A stretch of DNA of 64,000 bases from Dietzia sp. ANT_WB102 (GCF_008369165.1 NZ_VOBA01000002.1:310001-374000); one strand, 5' to 3'; positions 9,902-19,146 are shown, counted from the first letter of the stretch. Translations and numbers: made by a program. Notes: generated from the letters alone by a model not told the origin.

Positions 9902-10728
9902 CGATCCGATTGGTCACCGATTCCAGCGCGGATCTGCCCGTCGAGTGGATTCGCGCGTTCGGCATCACTGTGGTGGGTCTGCACGTCATGGAGGAGGACG
10001 AGAGGGCGGTGTCCACGGCCGCCGTCACTCCCGACGAGTTGGCGGGTATCTACGACGCGTTGCTCGCGGATCCCGACTGTTCCGGCGTGGTGTCGGTGCA
10101 CCTCTCCCGCGAGCTCTCGCGCACCTGGCAGTCGGCGGTGGACGCGGCGACCCGGTTCGGGGGACGTGTCCTGGTTTCCGATTCCCGCGGAGCAGGCATG
10201 GCCTTCGGGGCCGCTGTGGCGCAGTGCGCGTGGGCGGCTAACAACGGGCTCGGACTGTCTGCGACCTACGAGTTGGCCGAGCGCCTCTGCAGGGGTGCCT
10301 CGACGTTTGCCGCTCTGGAATCGCTCGAGAACCTGCGCCGGGGCGGGCGTATCAGCGCGCTCGCGGCGCTCTTCGGCAGCGCGCTGTCCATGCGGCCTGT
10401 TATCGTGCTGCGTTCCGGATCGGTCGAACTCGCGGCTAAAGCCCGCACCACCAGCAAGGCACACGCGCGGCTGCGCACCCTTCTGCGTGACGAGGTGGCC
10501 CGCGGCGACGTTCTGGTGGTGGTCCACCATCACCAGGCTTGGGAGCGGGCCGAGGAGATGGCCACCGAGATCCGCAAAGAGACCCAGTTCCCGGAGCGCG
10601 TCATTATCGTCGACTTTGACGAAGTTCTCGCCTGGCACCTGGGCCCGGGAACGGTGGGTGTCTCGGTGACGGAACTGGTCGACACTGAATTCCCCATCCC
10701 TCCTGCGTCTCCACAGGAAGTGGGCTGA
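9898..10728 (+). CDS. DegV family fatty acid-binding protein
   Basis: A 276-residue DegV protein. It begins with IRLVTDSSADLP, the hallmark that contacts the fatty-acid carboxylate, and contains VSVHLSRELSRTWQSA and the SLENLRRGGRIS segment of the second lobe. DegV/FakB proteins bind a fatty acid and, in Firmicutes, present it to the kinase FakA; no FakA-like gene is nearby. The ATG at 9898 overlaps the previous stop as ATGA. M. tuberculosis Rv2417c sits at the equivalent place; the intervening Rv2418c-type gene is absent here. Confidence 0.9.
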   Translation: MTIRLVTDSSADLPVEWIRAFGITVVGLHVMEEDERAVSTAAVTPDELAGIYDALLADPDCSGVVSVHLSRELSRTWQSAVDAATRFGGRVLVSDSRGAGMAFGAAVAQCAWAANNGLGLSATYELAERLCRGASTFAALESLENLRRGGRISALAALFGSALSMRPVIVLRSGSVELAAKARTTSKAHARLRTLLRDEVARGDVLVVVHHHQAWERAEEMATEIRKETQFPERVIIVDFDEVLAWHLGPGTVGVSVTELVDTEFPIPPASPQEVG

Positions 10729-10778
10729 CACCCGCTCTCCGAGCCGACAGACGATGCATGCCGGGCTAGCTTCGCGCC

Positions 10779-11804
10779 ATGCGAACCCAGACCCGGGACC
10801 GATCCGTCGGCCCCGTCGACTCCCACCGGGACCCGGAGCGGGCGGCCGCCTTGCGCCACTTGGCTAGCGCGCTCTCTCCGCCTGTGTCCGATCACGGGCA
10901 GGTGGCAGACGTCGGGCCGACCACCGGTGACGGCTCTCCACGAGGCGACCACCCCGGCCGGCCGGAGTCGGCGACGGTGCCGTGGGCTGACCTTGACCCC
11001 GACGGCGACCGGCCGGAGCGGATCCCGCCGCAGGACGCGGATGCGTCCGCCTGGGCCGACCCTCCGTGGTGGGGTCGCATCCGGTGGGCGCCCGACCGGC
11101 TCGCGGGCATCGCGTTGGTGGTGCTCGTGCTGGGGCTCGGCGCTTTCTCCGTGCACCGGTTGCTCTCGTCAGTTCCTGAAGGCCCGCCAGTCCCTCAACT
11201 TCCGTTGGCTACGGCGGGGGAGGCGGTCGGCATTGCCAGTGCCTCGCCTCCACCCCCGGACCCGGGGCCCTCACCGGCAGAAACGGTGGCCGCGGATGAA
11301 CCGGTAGTCGTCTCCGTCGTCGGGCTGGTCGGCCGTAGCGGACTGGTCACACTCGCGCCCGGCGCTCGTGTCGCCGATGCGCTCGACAGCGCGGGCGGGG
11401 TCCTGGAGGGCGGAGATAGGGACGGGTTGAACCTGGCCCGCAAGGTCTCCGACGGCGAACAGATTCTCGTCGGGTCGGCCCCCGGCCCGGAGGGGCCGCG
11501 AGGCCCCCGCAGCGACATCATCGGTCCCGCTTCCGGTCCCGTCGCGGGTCCGGAGCCGGGAGCACCACCCCGCGCGCACGCGGGAGGCGCGTCGGATCCG
11601 GCGACGGGCACCGGAGTGATCGATCTGAACACCGCCGACGCCGCGGCGCTCGAGTCACTGCCCGGTGTCGGGCCGGTGACCGCGTCGTCGATCCTGGCGT
11701 GGCGAGCCGCCAACGGGTCGTTCGTCAGCGTCGACCAGCTCGTCGAGGTCGACGGTATCGGCCCGGCGACTCTGGCTCGGCTCCGGCCGCTGGTCACGGT
11801 GTGA
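10779..11804 (+). CDS. comEA: ComEA family helix-hairpin-helix DNA-binding protein
   Basis: A 341-residue membrane-anchored protein. A long Pro/Asp-rich cytoplasmic N-terminus (1-105) precedes one transmembrane helix (about 108-129). It is followed by a Pro-rich linker, an SLBB/soluble-ligand domain (VVSVVGLVGRSGLVTLAPGA onward) and a C-terminal double helix-hairpin-helix module beginning VIDLNTADAAALESLPGVG, which binds DNA without sequence preference. ComEA hands external DNA to the ComEC channel in competent bacteria. The stop codon overlaps the comEC start (GTGA). The N-terminal 100 residues exceed the typical ComEA length and look disordered. Confidence 0.9.
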   Translation: MRTQTRDRSVGPVDSHRDPERAAALRHLASALSPPVSDHGQVADVGPTTGDGSPRGDHPGRPESATVPWADLDPDGDRPERIPPQDADASAWADPPWWGRIRWAPDRLAGIALVVLVLGLGAFSVHRLLSSVPEGPPVPQLPLATAGEAVGIASASPPPPDPGPSPAETVAADEPVVVSVVGLVGRSGLVTLAPGARVADALDSAGGVLEGGDRDGLNLARKVSDGEQILVGSAPGPEGPRGPRSDIIGPASGPVAGPEPGAPPRAHAGGASDPATGTGVIDLNTADAAALESLPGVGPVTASSILAWRAANGSFVSVDQLVEVDGIGPATLARLRPLVTV

Positions 11805-13228
11805 GTGGCCCGGGCGAAGTCCCGCACCATCGTGCCCCGGCAGTGCGGGATCTTAGGTTGGTCGTGCCCGCGCTCGCGGTGTTCACGGCGACCGCGGCGA
11901 CCGGGACGATGCGTCCGACCATCGCCACAGCCGTCGCCATCGTCCTGGCGGCAACTTCAGGGATCGCCGTGCTGTGGTCCACACGAGTAGGTGCGGGCGT
12001 CGGGCCCGACCGGGCCGCCCTGGGCGTCCTGGCAGTCGCTTGCGCGATGGGCGCGGTCGCGTCAGGGGTGCAAGCGGCACGGATACATACACTGGCCGCA
12101 CACCCGCTGACCGAACTGACGGGCGGCCGGACCGGTGTGCAGTTGCTGGTGACCGGTTTTGACCGGCCGATCCGCAGCGGCGGCGTGATGGTGCCGGTCC
12201 GGGTCGAGGTCACCGGGTCGGGAACCTCCGCGCGGGCGGCCCAACTCGACGTGGTGTTGCTTGCCCGGGATGGCTGGAGAGGGCTACCACCGGGGACCCG
12301 GGTGGAGACATCAGTGGCGGTGTTGGAGCCGCGATCCGCAGGAGACCCGCCCGCCCTCCGCGCGTTGACAGCGCCCCGCGTGACCGGTCTGCCCGGATGG
12401 ACAGGTCGGGCTCCGGCGGCGGTGCGCGAGCGACTCCGACAGGTATCAGGCCGGGCACTCAAGGGTGAGGCCGTGGGGTTGCTTCCCTCTTTCGTCCTGG
12501 GCGACGAGGGTCGCATAGCCAGCGAAACCCGCGAAGAGTTCCGCGCGGCGGGACTGTCGCACCTGGCCGCGGTCTCGGGCGCTAACACCACCTATGTCGT
12601 AGGGGCGGTCCTGCTCGCCGCGGCGGCGGTCCGGGTGGGGCGCCGCGGTCGCATAGTGGTCGCGGGACTCGCGCTGGCCGGGTTCGTCGCCGTGGTCGGT
12701 CCGGAACCAGCTGTATTGCGGGCCGCCGGAACCGGGGCAATAGGCCTGGCTGCGTTGGGCGCCCACCGCACCGGCCGTCCCCTCGCCGCGCTGGCGGCGG
12801 TGGTTCTGCTCATCGCACTCCTGGACCCCACGACGGCCACGGGAGCCGGCTTCGTGCTGTCGGTCTCGGCGACCGCTGCGCTCGTGCTGGTCGCGAGGCC
12901 GGTGGCCCAGCGGATCCGACGACCGTGGATGCCCGGCCCGGTCGCCGATGCCCTGGCGGTCTGCATCGTGGCCCACGTGGCGACGCTGCCCGTGCTCGTG
13001 GCCTCGGGCCTCGGCTCGGGGCCGTGGGCCCTGCCCGCGAATATCGCGGTGGCGCCGGCGGTGCCGCTGGTCACCGTGCTCGGCACGTCGGCGGCTGCGC
13101 TGGGCCCGGTGTGGGAGAGCGGCGCAGTCGTGCTGGCCGCGGCCTGCTCTCCGGCGTTGTGGTGGCTCGACACCGTCGCGGGCGTCGTTGCCGGGCTACC
13201 GGGATCGCCGGCCGTCACGCCCGGGTGA
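11801..13228 (+). CDS. comEC: ComEC/Rec2 family competence membrane protein, without metallo-beta-lactamase domain
   Basis: A 475-residue polytopic membrane protein. The competence domain carries GLSHLAAVSGANTTYV (about 250-265), the best conserved ComEC motif, followed by a series of hydrophobic helices. It ends after the membrane part; the C-terminal metallo-beta-lactamase-like nuclease domain of the Bacillus protein is missing. Short ComEC forms of this type are usual in mycobacteria (Rv2415c/Rv2414c region). The GTG at 11801 overlaps the comEA stop. Function would be passage of single-stranded DNA across the membrane; whether the organism is transformable is unknown. Confidence 0.88.
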   Translation: MSGPGEVPHHRAPAVRDLRLVVPALAVFTATAATGTMRPTIATAVAIVLAATSGIAVLWSTRVGAGVGPDRAALGVLAVACAMGAVASGVQAARIHTLAAHPLTELTGGRTGVQLLVTGFDRPIRSGGVMVPVRVEVTGSGTSARAAQLDVVLLARDGWRGLPPGTRVETSVAVLEPRSAGDPPALRALTAPRVTGLPGWTGRAPAAVRERLRQVSGRALKGEAVGLLPSFVLGDEGRIASETREEFRAAGLSHLAAVSGANTTYVVGAVLLAAAAVRVGRRGRIVVAGLALAGFVAVVGPEPAVLRAAGTGAIGLAALGAHRTGRPLAALAAVVLLIALLDPTTATGAGFVLSVSATAALVLVARPVAQRIRRPWMPGPVADALAVCIVAHVATLPVLVASGLGSGPWALPANIAVAPAVPLVTVLGTSAAALGPVWESGAVVLAAACSPALWWLDTVAGVVAGLPGSPAVTPG

Positions 13229-13456
13229 GCACACCCTGGCCGCGCACCAGATCGAGCGACACAATCGGGTGCATGCAGTCTCTTGGTGGGATGGACCCGG
13301 ACCACCGAGAGTAGGCGTCCTCGCCCGAGCAGTCCCACCGCTCGCATCCGACGACCTGTCGGGGCGGCGTGGCACGATGACAGGAGACGATGGCAACCGT
13401 CGATCGTGACAACCGTCGACAACGACAACCGTTAACCACAACGACGAGGAGCGCAG
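13229..13456. other. Intergenic region between comEC and holA
   Basis: No supportable gene lies in these 228 bases. The last 70 bases hold three close copies of the core CAACCGT (within GGCAACCGTCGATC, GACAACCGTCGAC and GACAACCGTTAAC), just before the GAGGAGCGCAG ribosome site of holA. The break in the otherwise overlapping gene series suggests that holA has its own promoter here, but no convincing -35/-10 pair was found. Confidence 0.6.
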
Positions 13457-14434
13457 ATGACATCGGAGTCTGCACCGTCCGTGTTGCACCTGGTGTTGGG
13501 TGAGGACGAGTTCCTCACCGAACGCGCTACCGCAGGCGTCGTGTCGACGCTGCGCGCCTCAACTCCGGCCGGCCAGGACCCGCCGGTGGTCTCGCGGCTG
13601 GGTGGGCCTGAGGTCACGGCACCGCAGCTGTTCGAACTGCTCTCGCCGTCCCTGTTCGGTGAGGCTCGCATCGTGGTGATCACGGGGGCGGCGGAACTGG
13701 GTAAGGACGCCCAGGCCGCGATACTCGACGCTGCCGGCGATCTGCCTCCCGAGACCGTGCTGATCGTCCAGCACACTGGAGGTGGCCGGGCCAAGGCGCT
13801 GGTGGCGGACCTGCGAAAGGCGGGGGCCCAGGAACACGCGGCCGGGAAGCTCACCCGGCACATGGACGTGGTCGGCTTCGTCCGGTCGGAGTTTCGGACG
13901 CTGAACGTGCGGGTTGCACCCGAGGCCTGCGAGGCCCTGGTGGAAGCGGTGGGAACCGACCTGCGGCAGCTTTCGTCGGCGTGCGGTCAGCTCGTGGCCG
14001 ACACGGGCGGCAAGGTGGACGTGGAAGCGGTGCGGCGATACCACTCGGGAGTCGTGGGCGTCAGTGGGTTCACCGTCGCGGAACGGGCGGTAGTCGGGGA
14101 CGTGGCCGGAGCGATCGAGGCGCTCGAGTGGGCCATGCACACCGGGGTCCCGCACGTGGTTCTCGCCGACGCGCTGGCGGACGCGGTGAACTCGGTCGCC
14201 CTGGTCGGGACCCAGCGTGGAGTGCCGCCTGCGGATCTGGCCCGTCAGGGACTGCCGCCGTGGAAGGTCAAAAAGGTGACCGCCCAGACCCGGCACTGGT
14301 CGATCGAGACCCTGGGTAGCGCGTTGCAAGTGGTCGCCCGGCTTAACGGTGAGGTCAAGGGACAGGCGGAGGACACGTCCTATGCGCTCGAGCGGGCCGT
14401 TCGCGCGGTCGGATCGCTGGCGTCGTCCAACTGA
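13457..14434 (+). CDS. holA: DNA polymerase III subunit delta
   Basis: HolA is the delta subunit of the clamp loader, the wrench that opens the beta sliding clamp. The 325-residue protein starts with VLHLVLGEDEFLTERA, the degenerate P-loop region of the family, and keeps VVITGAAELGKDAQ, VLIVQHTGGGRAKALVADLRKAGA and the C-terminal collar domain (VKKVTAQTRHWSIETLGSAL). The ATG has a good GAGGAGCG ribosome site. It is the last gene of the plus-strand series and ends before a strong two-way hairpin shared with rpsT, as in M. tuberculosis (Rv2413c/rpsT). Confidence 0.93.
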   Translation: MTSESAPSVLHLVLGEDEFLTERATAGVVSTLRASTPAGQDPPVVSRLGGPEVTAPQLFELLSPSLFGEARIVVITGAAELGKDAQAAILDAAGDLPPETVLIVQHTGGGRAKALVADLRKAGAQEHAAGKLTRHMDVVGFVRSEFRTLNVRVAPEACEALVEAVGTDLRQLSSACGQLVADTGGKVDVEAVRRYHSGVVGVSGFTVAERAVVGDVAGAIEALEWAMHTGVPHVVLADALADAVNSVALVGTQRGVPPADLARQGLPPWKVKKVTAQTRHWSIETLGSALQVVARLNGEVKGQAEDTSYALERAVRAVGSLASSN

Positions 14435-14486
14435 CCGGACTCGTGGGCGGACGCACCGGGGTGTCGATCCGCACCGCGGATACGAC

Positions 14487-14525
14487 GAGGGCCCACCTCA
14501 CACACGTGGTGTGAGGTGGGCCCTC
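14487..14525. terminator. Bidirectional terminator hairpin between holA and rpsT
   Basis: A perfect 17-base inverted repeat: left arm 14487-14503 (GAGGGCCCACCTCACAC), loop ACGTG, right arm 14509-14525. It lies between the convergent ends of holA and rpsT. There is no T-run on either side, which is normal for actinobacterial terminators. Confidence 0.85.
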
Positions 14526-14595
14526 GGAGCCTCGTCACGTCAGGTCAGGTAACGCGGGGCTCGCTGCCTCTCCGTGGGGAGGGTCGCCGGTGTGC

Positions 14596-14856
14596 TCAGA
14601 GGCTGTTGACGGCCTTGGTGAGCGCCGACTTCTTGTTGGCGGCCTGGTTCGGGTGGATGACACCCTTGCTGGCGGCCTTGTCGAGCTGACGCGAGGTGGC
14701 GACCAGCAGGGCGCCGGCCTTCTCCTTGTCGCCTGCCGCGGTGGCCTCGCGCAGGCTGCGGATGGCGGTGCGCAGACCCGACTTGGTCGACTGGTTGCGG
14801 AGGCGGTTGCGCTCGTTGGTGCGGTTCCGCTTGATCTGGGACTTGATGTTGGCCAC
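14596..14856 (-). CDS. rpsT: 30S ribosomal protein S20
   Basis: An 86-residue basic protein beginning [21 protein letters not shown], with the S20 hallmarks [14 protein letters not shown] and [19 protein letters not shown]. It binds 16S rRNA (helices 9 and 44) as a primary assembly protein. It is a single-gene unit on the minus strand, convergent with holA. The upstream run AAAAAGGTGTGACG provides the ribosome site. Length and composition are standard. Confidence 0.98.
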   Translation of the reverse strand: MANIKSQIKRNRTNERNRLRNQSTKSGLRTAIRSLREATAAGDKEKAGALLVATSRQLDKAASKGVIHPNQAANKKSALTKAVNSL

Positions 14857-15009
14857 TCGTCACACCTTTTTGTCGTGTGTCGACGGCTCCACGTGGGGAT
14901 CCCGCCGATCTGATGTCTTGTCGTCTCGTCCGCGCGGGCACGTGCACAACGTGCTCCGGTGGACACCGACGACCCACTTTACCAGCGGGGGTGTCCACCG
15001 GCCAAAACG

Positions 15010-15564
15010 TCAGCGCCAGCCATAGTCCGAACGGAGTCGACCGGCGACCTGGTCGAACTTCGCTCGCGGGCAGATCGCGCCCTCGCGACGGATGCCCTGC
15101 TCGGGGACGTCCAGCACGCGGTCGAGGCGTACCCAGCTCGGTCGGCCCTCCGAGTCCCACGGCCCCGATCCGAGCCCGAGCCACCCCTCGTCGTCGTCCC
15201 TCTTGTCCTGCGAAGAGAGCTGGAGGCCGAGTAGGTGGTCCCCGTCCCGACCCACCACCAGGACTGGGCGGTCCTTGCCGCGCCCGTCGTTCTCCTCGAA
15301 CTCGACCCAGGTCCACACGATCTCGCCGGGGTCGGCCTGACCATCGAGGTCGGGCGCATAGGAGATCCTGCGAGCCCGGCTCGAGGTGGGTGCGGTACCG
15401 GTGGTGGCGGGCCGCCCCTCGGGCCCGGCCGGCCGGGACAGCGCGGGGGAGACCACGCGGTCGTCCAGCCGCCGGCGCACCTCGCGCGCCACCGTCGGTC
15501 CGTACTTGCGCCCCATCCGGGCAGCCGTGCGACCCACCCGGGCCCAGTCGATAGCCATGCCCAT
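15010..15564 (-). CDS. PemK/MazF-like (CcdB-fold) family protein without antitoxin partner
   Basis: A protein of about 184 residues. The first 65 or so residues are basic and probably disordered. The rest has the PemK/MazF pattern: PGEIVWTWVEFEEND, then RPVLVVGRDGDHLLGLQLSS, and a WVRLDRVLDV strand. MazF toxins are mRNA interferases, but members of this long actinobacterial branch (Rv2405-like, found beside rpsT/lepA) have not been shown to be toxic as far as I know. No small antitoxin gene adjoins it. Two starts six bases apart are possible (15564 and 15558); the first has AGGG upstream at about 12 bases. It is divergent from the next gene. Confidence 0.75.
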   Translation of the reverse strand: MGMAIDWARVGRTAARMGRKYGPTVAREVRRRLDDRVVSPALSRPAGPEGRPATTGTAPTSSRARRISYAPDLDGQADPGEIVWTWVEFEENDGRGKDRPVLVVGRDGDHLLGLQLSSQDKRDDDEGWLGLGSGPWDSEGRPSWVRLDRVLDVPEQGIRREGAICPRAKFDQVAGRLRSDYGWR

Positions 15565-15591
15565 CAGCGTAACCGCCCTAGGATGACGGCC

Positions 15592-16317
15592 ATGGACATG
15601 CTGATGGCGGTGGTGTGGGCAGGCGACGAATCCCCAGTGGATCCGGGGGGTGCTCCGAGCCTGCGGGCGCGGATCGCGGACGTCGCGGAGGGGCCACTGG
15701 CCGCACTCGGGGTCGACGAGTACCTGCTCAACGTGCGTGACGAGGCGGTGGCCGGCGCCCTGATCGATGTGCGTGTCACACCCAGACCGGTACTCGCAGC
15801 CTTGCGCGCCCGCGTTCCGGCCGCCTCGGCGACCGCGTGTGCCGACCTGCTGGATGCGCTGCGTGGCCTGGGGCCCGTGTCGGCGTGGTCGGTCACCGCG
15901 TCCGAACTGCTCCCCGTGCCCGGTCCCGGGTCGGACGGCCGCTGCGAGGGGATGGCCAACCTCGCGTTCCTGCGCCGACCGGAACGCATCGGACGCGGGG
16001 AATGGCTGCGCATATGGCTCGAGGAGCACACGCAGGTCGCGATCGACACCCAATCCACCACCGGCTACACCCAGCACGTGGTGGTCCGCGCGCTGACCGC
16101 GGACGCGCCGACGATCGACGGGATCGTCGAGGAAGTATTCCCCGTCGAGGCCGCACAGGACCTGGGGGTGTTCTTCGACGCTCGCGGCGACGACGAGCGC
16201 ATGTCCGCCAATATCCGGGCTATGACAGCCTCCACCGCGCGCTTCCTCGACGAGGGCACGGTGGACGCGGTCCCCACGGGCCGGTACGTGATGAGTATTC
16301 GCGGCGCAGGCGTGTGA
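15592..16317 (+). CDS. Conserved hypothetical protein, possible EthD-type dimeric alpha-beta barrel
   Basis: A 241-residue protein of unknown function. Two repeats of about 110 residues can be made out: the first includes YLLNVRDEAVAGALIDVRV, the second FLRRPERIGRGEWLRIWLEEHTQVAIDTQ followed by HVVVRAL. The second resembles EthD/antibiotic monooxygenase-like folds, which have K/R-R-P-x-M-S-x-E-E-F-x-x-Y-W in the same place. Such proteins often act on small hydrophobic or quinone-like compounds. No signal peptide or membrane segment is present. ATG 15592 has AGGA eight bases upstream; 15583 is an alternative. It precedes lepA by 59 bases. Confidence 0.6.
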   Translation: MDMLMAVVWAGDESPVDPGGAPSLRARIADVAEGPLAALGVDEYLLNVRDEAVAGALIDVRVTPRPVLAALRARVPAASATACADLLDALRGLGPVSAWSVTASELLPVPGPGSDGRCEGMANLAFLRRPERIGRGEWLRIWLEEHTQVAIDTQSTTGYTQHVVVRALTADAPTIDGIVEEVFPVEAAQDLGVFFDARGDDERMSANIRAMTASTARFLDEGTVDAVPTGRYVMSIRGAGV

Positions 16318-16376
16318 CAATGGGGTGATCGCCCGGACGGACCGCAATCCAGCATCACCCGGGCCCGCCTCCAGGA

Positions 16377-18236
16377 GTGATCGAGATTCCCAACTTCGCA
16401 GAGACGACGTTCACCGATCCGGCCAGGATCAGGAACTTCTGCATCATCGCCCATATCGACCACGGCAAGTCGACGCTCGCCGACCGCATGCTGCAGTTGA
16501 CCGGTGTGGTCGAGGAGCGGCTCATGCGCGCCCAATATCTCGACCGCATGGATATCGAGCGCGAACGCGGCATCACCATCAAGGCCCAGAATGTCCGCCT
16601 GCCCTGGGTACCCCGCTCGGGTGCGCACGAGGGCGAGGAGATCGTCCTGCACATGATCGACACCCCGGGCCATGTGGACTTCACCTACGAGGTTTCCCGC
16701 GCGCTCGAGGCGTGTGAGGGGGCCATCCTGCTTGTCGACGCTGCGCAGGGCATCGAGGCGCAGACCCTGGCCAACCTCTACCTGGCGATGGAGAACGACC
16801 TCGAGATCATCCCGGTGCTCAACAAGATCGACCTGCCCGCGGCGGACCCGGACCGGTTCGCCGAGGAGATCTCCCACATCATCGGCTGCGAGCCCGCCGA
16901 CGTGCTCCGCGTCTCCGGAAAGACCGGCGTCGGCGTCGAAGAGTTGCTGGACAAGCTGTGCGAGACGATCCCGGCACCTGTGGGTGACCCGGACGCGCCG
17001 CCGCGGGCGATGATCTTCGACTCGGTCTACGACACCTACCGCGGTGTCGTCACCTATGTCCGCGTGATGGACGGTTCGCTCAGGCCGCGCGAGAAGGTCA
17101 AGATGATGTCCACGGGCAGCACCCATGAGGCGCTCGAGGTCGGGATCATCTCGCCGGAACCCAAATCCACGGCGGGACTCGGCCCGGGCGAGGTCGGATA
17201 CCTCATCACCGGCGTCAAGGACGTGCGCCAGTCCAAGGTCGGCGACACGGTCACCAGCGCCCGCGGTGGCGCAATGGAGCCGCTGCCGGGTTACAAGGAA
17301 CCCAACCCGATGGTGTTCTCGGGGCTCTACCCGATCGACGGGTCCGATTACCCGGTCCTGCGCGACGCGCTGGACAAGCTGCAGCTCAACGATGCCTCGC
17401 TGGACTACGAGCCTGAGACGTCGGTGGCACTCGGCTTCGGGTTCCGCTGCGGGTTCCTGGGCCTGCTGCACATGGAGATCACCCGGGACCGGCTGGAGCG
17501 CGAGTTCAACCTCGACCTCATCTCGACCGCGCCGAACGTCGTCTACCGGGTGATCGCCGAGGACGGCACCGAGCATCAGGTCACCAACCCGTCCTACTGG
17601 CCGGAGGGTAAGAACCGCGAGGTCTACGAGCCGATCGTCAAGTGCACGATCATCGTGCCGAGTGAGTTCGTGGGCACCACCATGGAGCTGTGCCAGTCCA
17701 AGCGGGGCGAGATGAAGGGCATGGACTACCTCTCCGAGACCCGCGTCGAGCTGCGCTATGTCATACCGATGGGCGAGATCATCTTTGACTTCTTCGACTC
17801 GCTCAAATCCCGGACAAAGGGCTATGCCTCGATGGACTACGAGGAAGCCGGTGAGCAGATTGCGGACCTGGTGAAGGTGGACATCCTGCTGCAGGGCGAG
17901 GCCGTGGACGCGTTCAGCGCAATCGTTCACCGCGACTACGCGCAAGCCTACGGCAACAAGATGACCGTCAAACTCAAGGAGCTCATCCCGCGCCAGCAGT
18001 ACGAGGTGCCGATCCAGGCGGCGATCGGTTCCAAGATCATCTCCCGCGAGAACATCCGCGCAATCCGCAAGGACGTTCTCTCCAAGTGTTACGGCGGCGA
18101 CATCAGCCGTAAGCGCAAGCTGCTCGAGAAGCAGAAGGAGGGCAAGAAGCGCATGAAGTCCATCGGCCGGGTGGACGTGCCCCAAGAGGCCTTCGTAGCG
18201 GCGTTGTCGGCAGACTCGAGCGCCGACAAGAAGTAA
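16377..18236 (+). CDS. lepA: Elongation factor 4 (LepA)
   Basis: EF-4 is a translational GTPase that helps ribosome initiation/maturation and can back-translocate stalled ribosomes. The 619-residue protein has G1 AHIDHGKST (25-33), G2/switch I RERGIT, G3 DTPGHVDF, G4 NKIDLP, and the LepA-only C-terminal domain ending near KVDVPQEAF-like residues ([15 protein letters not shown]). The GTG at 16377 is the only usable start in the open frame; its ribosome site (AGGA) is unusually close. M. tuberculosis LepA has a longer N-terminal leader, which is absent here. Confidence 0.97.
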   Translation: MIEIPNFAETTFTDPARIRNFCIIAHIDHGKSTLADRMLQLTGVVEERLMRAQYLDRMDIERERGITIKAQNVRLPWVPRSGAHEGEEIVLHMIDTPGHVDFTYEVSRALEACEGAILLVDAAQGIEAQTLANLYLAMENDLEIIPVLNKIDLPAADPDRFAEEISHIIGCEPADVLRVSGKTGVGVEELLDKLCETIPAPVGDPDAPPRAMIFDSVYDTYRGVVTYVRVMDGSLRPREKVKMMSTGSTHEALEVGIISPEPKSTAGLGPGEVGYLITGVKDVRQSKVGDTVTSARGGAMEPLPGYKEPNPMVFSGLYPIDGSDYPVLRDALDKLQLNDASLDYEPETSVALGFGFRCGFLGLLHMEITRDRLEREFNLDLISTAPNVVYRVIAEDGTEHQVTNPSYWPEGKNREVYEPIVKCTIIVPSEFVGTTMELCQSKRGEMKGMDYLSETRVELRYVIPMGEIIFDFFDSLKSRTKGYASMDYEEAGEQIADLVKVDILLQGEAVDAFSAIVHRDYAQAYGNKMTVKLKELIPRQQYEVPIQAAIGSKIISRENIRAIRKDVLSKCYGGDISRKRKLLEKQKEGKKRMKSIGRVDVPQEAFVAALSADSSADKK

Positions 18237-18286
18237 ATCGCGAACGCCGCCAGCGTCGTGTTCACTTTCGCGAGGCAGTGATCGAC

Positions 18287-19108
18287 ATGCCTTCGTCTAT
18301 CGCGGTCGCCGCCGCGTCTCCCGCCCTGGGGGTCTCCGTCTGGGTGCTTGCGGCGCTCATCGTGGCGGCGTTCGTCGCGGGTTGGGTCGACTCCGTGGTC
18401 GGGGGAGGCGGGCTGATCCAGCTCCCGGCGCTGGTCATCGCGCTTCCAGCGGACGCCACGACGCCGGAGGTGCTCGGCACCAACAAGCTGTCGTCGGTCG
18501 CCGGGACCCTTGTCGCCACCCTGACCTATCTGCGGAAGGTCCGCGTGCCGGTCGCGATGGTATTGCCGCTGGTGGTGGCGGCCTTCGTGGGGTCCGCGGG
18601 CGGGTCTTCGGTGGCCCGGTTCATCCCGAAAGAGTTCCTCACGCCGGTCGTCCTGGTGGCCGTGGTCGTGGTCGGCGCCTACACGTATGCCAAACCGACG
18701 ATGGGGCGGGTTCACGAGGAGCGACACACCGGATGGGCGCGGACGTGGCGGTCAGCACTCATCGGGGTGGTGATCGGGTTCTACGACGGGGTGCTCGGCC
18801 CGGGGACGGGGTCGTTCTTCGTCATCGCGATCGTCGCCTTCCTGGGATTCGGGTTCCTGCAGGGCACGGTGGCGGCCAAGCTCGCGAACCTCACCACGAA
18901 CATTGCCTCGATCCTGGTGTTCGGCGTGCATGGGGAGGTGTTGTGGATCATCGGCGGGTGCATGGCGGTGGCCAACCTGGCCGGGGGGTTCATCGGAGCG
19001 CGGATGGCGATGCGGCACGGTAACGAGTTCATCCGCACCGTATTCCTCGTCGTCATCAGCATCCTGGCGGTCCGCTTGGCGTGGGACACCGTGGCACAGT
19101 GGCTGTGA
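18287..19108 (+). CDS. TSUP family sulfite exporter TauE/SafE-like permease
   Basis: A protein of about 273 residues with eight predicted membrane helices in two related halves. The TSUP motifs are visible: GWVDSVVGGGGLIQLPAL and GTNKLSSVAGT in the first half, GFYDGVLGPGTGSFF and AKLANLTTN in the second. These permeases carry sulfite, sulfoacetate or related organic acids across the cytoplasmic membrane; the substrate here is unknown. Start choice is open between GTG 18278 and ATG 18287; GAGG at 18272-18275 fits the ATG somewhat better. The gene follows lepA closely but does not belong to translation functionally. Confidence 0.88.
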   Translation: MPSSIAVAAASPALGVSVWVLAALIVAAFVAGWVDSVVGGGGLIQLPALVIALPADATTPEVLGTNKLSSVAGTLVATLTYLRKVRVPVAMVLPLVVAAFVGSAGGSSVARFIPKEFLTPVVLVAVVVVGAYTYAKPTMGRVHEERHTGWARTWRSALIGVVIGFYDGVLGPGTGSFFVIAIVAFLGFGFLQGTVAAKLANLTTNIASILVFGVHGEVLWIIGGCMAVANLAGGFIGARMAMRHGNEFIRTVFLVVISILAVRLAWDTVAQWL

Positions 19109-19139
19109 CACTGGGGCCCGCGGACGTGACACAGGGGCC
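19105..19139. repeat. Direct repeat, two 14-base copies spaced by 21 bases
   Basis: GTGACACTGGGGCC at 19105-19118 and GTGACACAGGGGCC at 19126-19139 differ at one base and start exactly 21 bases apart, two helical turns. The first copy overlaps the stop codon of the TSUP gene. They lie 50-80 bases before the M3 peptidase start and could be a tandem operator. Confidence 0.55.
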
Positions 19140-19146
19140 AGTGGCT

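Noticed and set aside
9244-10731. Long minus-strand open frame across the gpgP and degV genes
   Set aside because: It overlaps two clear enzymes whose catalytic motifs are intact on the plus strand.
13380-13456. CRISPR-like short repeats
   Set aside because: Repeat units are only 7-9 bases and too close together; no spacer-repeat array exists anywhere in the window.
16065-18185. Very long open frame of 706 codons on the minus strand opposite lepA
   Set aside because: It mirrors the codon pattern of lepA, resembles no family and has low-complexity His/Asp/Leu content; lepA on the plus strand is certain.
18238-18273. Inverted repeat TCGCGAA/TTCGCGA after lepA
   Set aside because: Seven pairs over a loop of 22 bases or more is too weak to call a terminator, and it overlaps the next gene's ribosome site.
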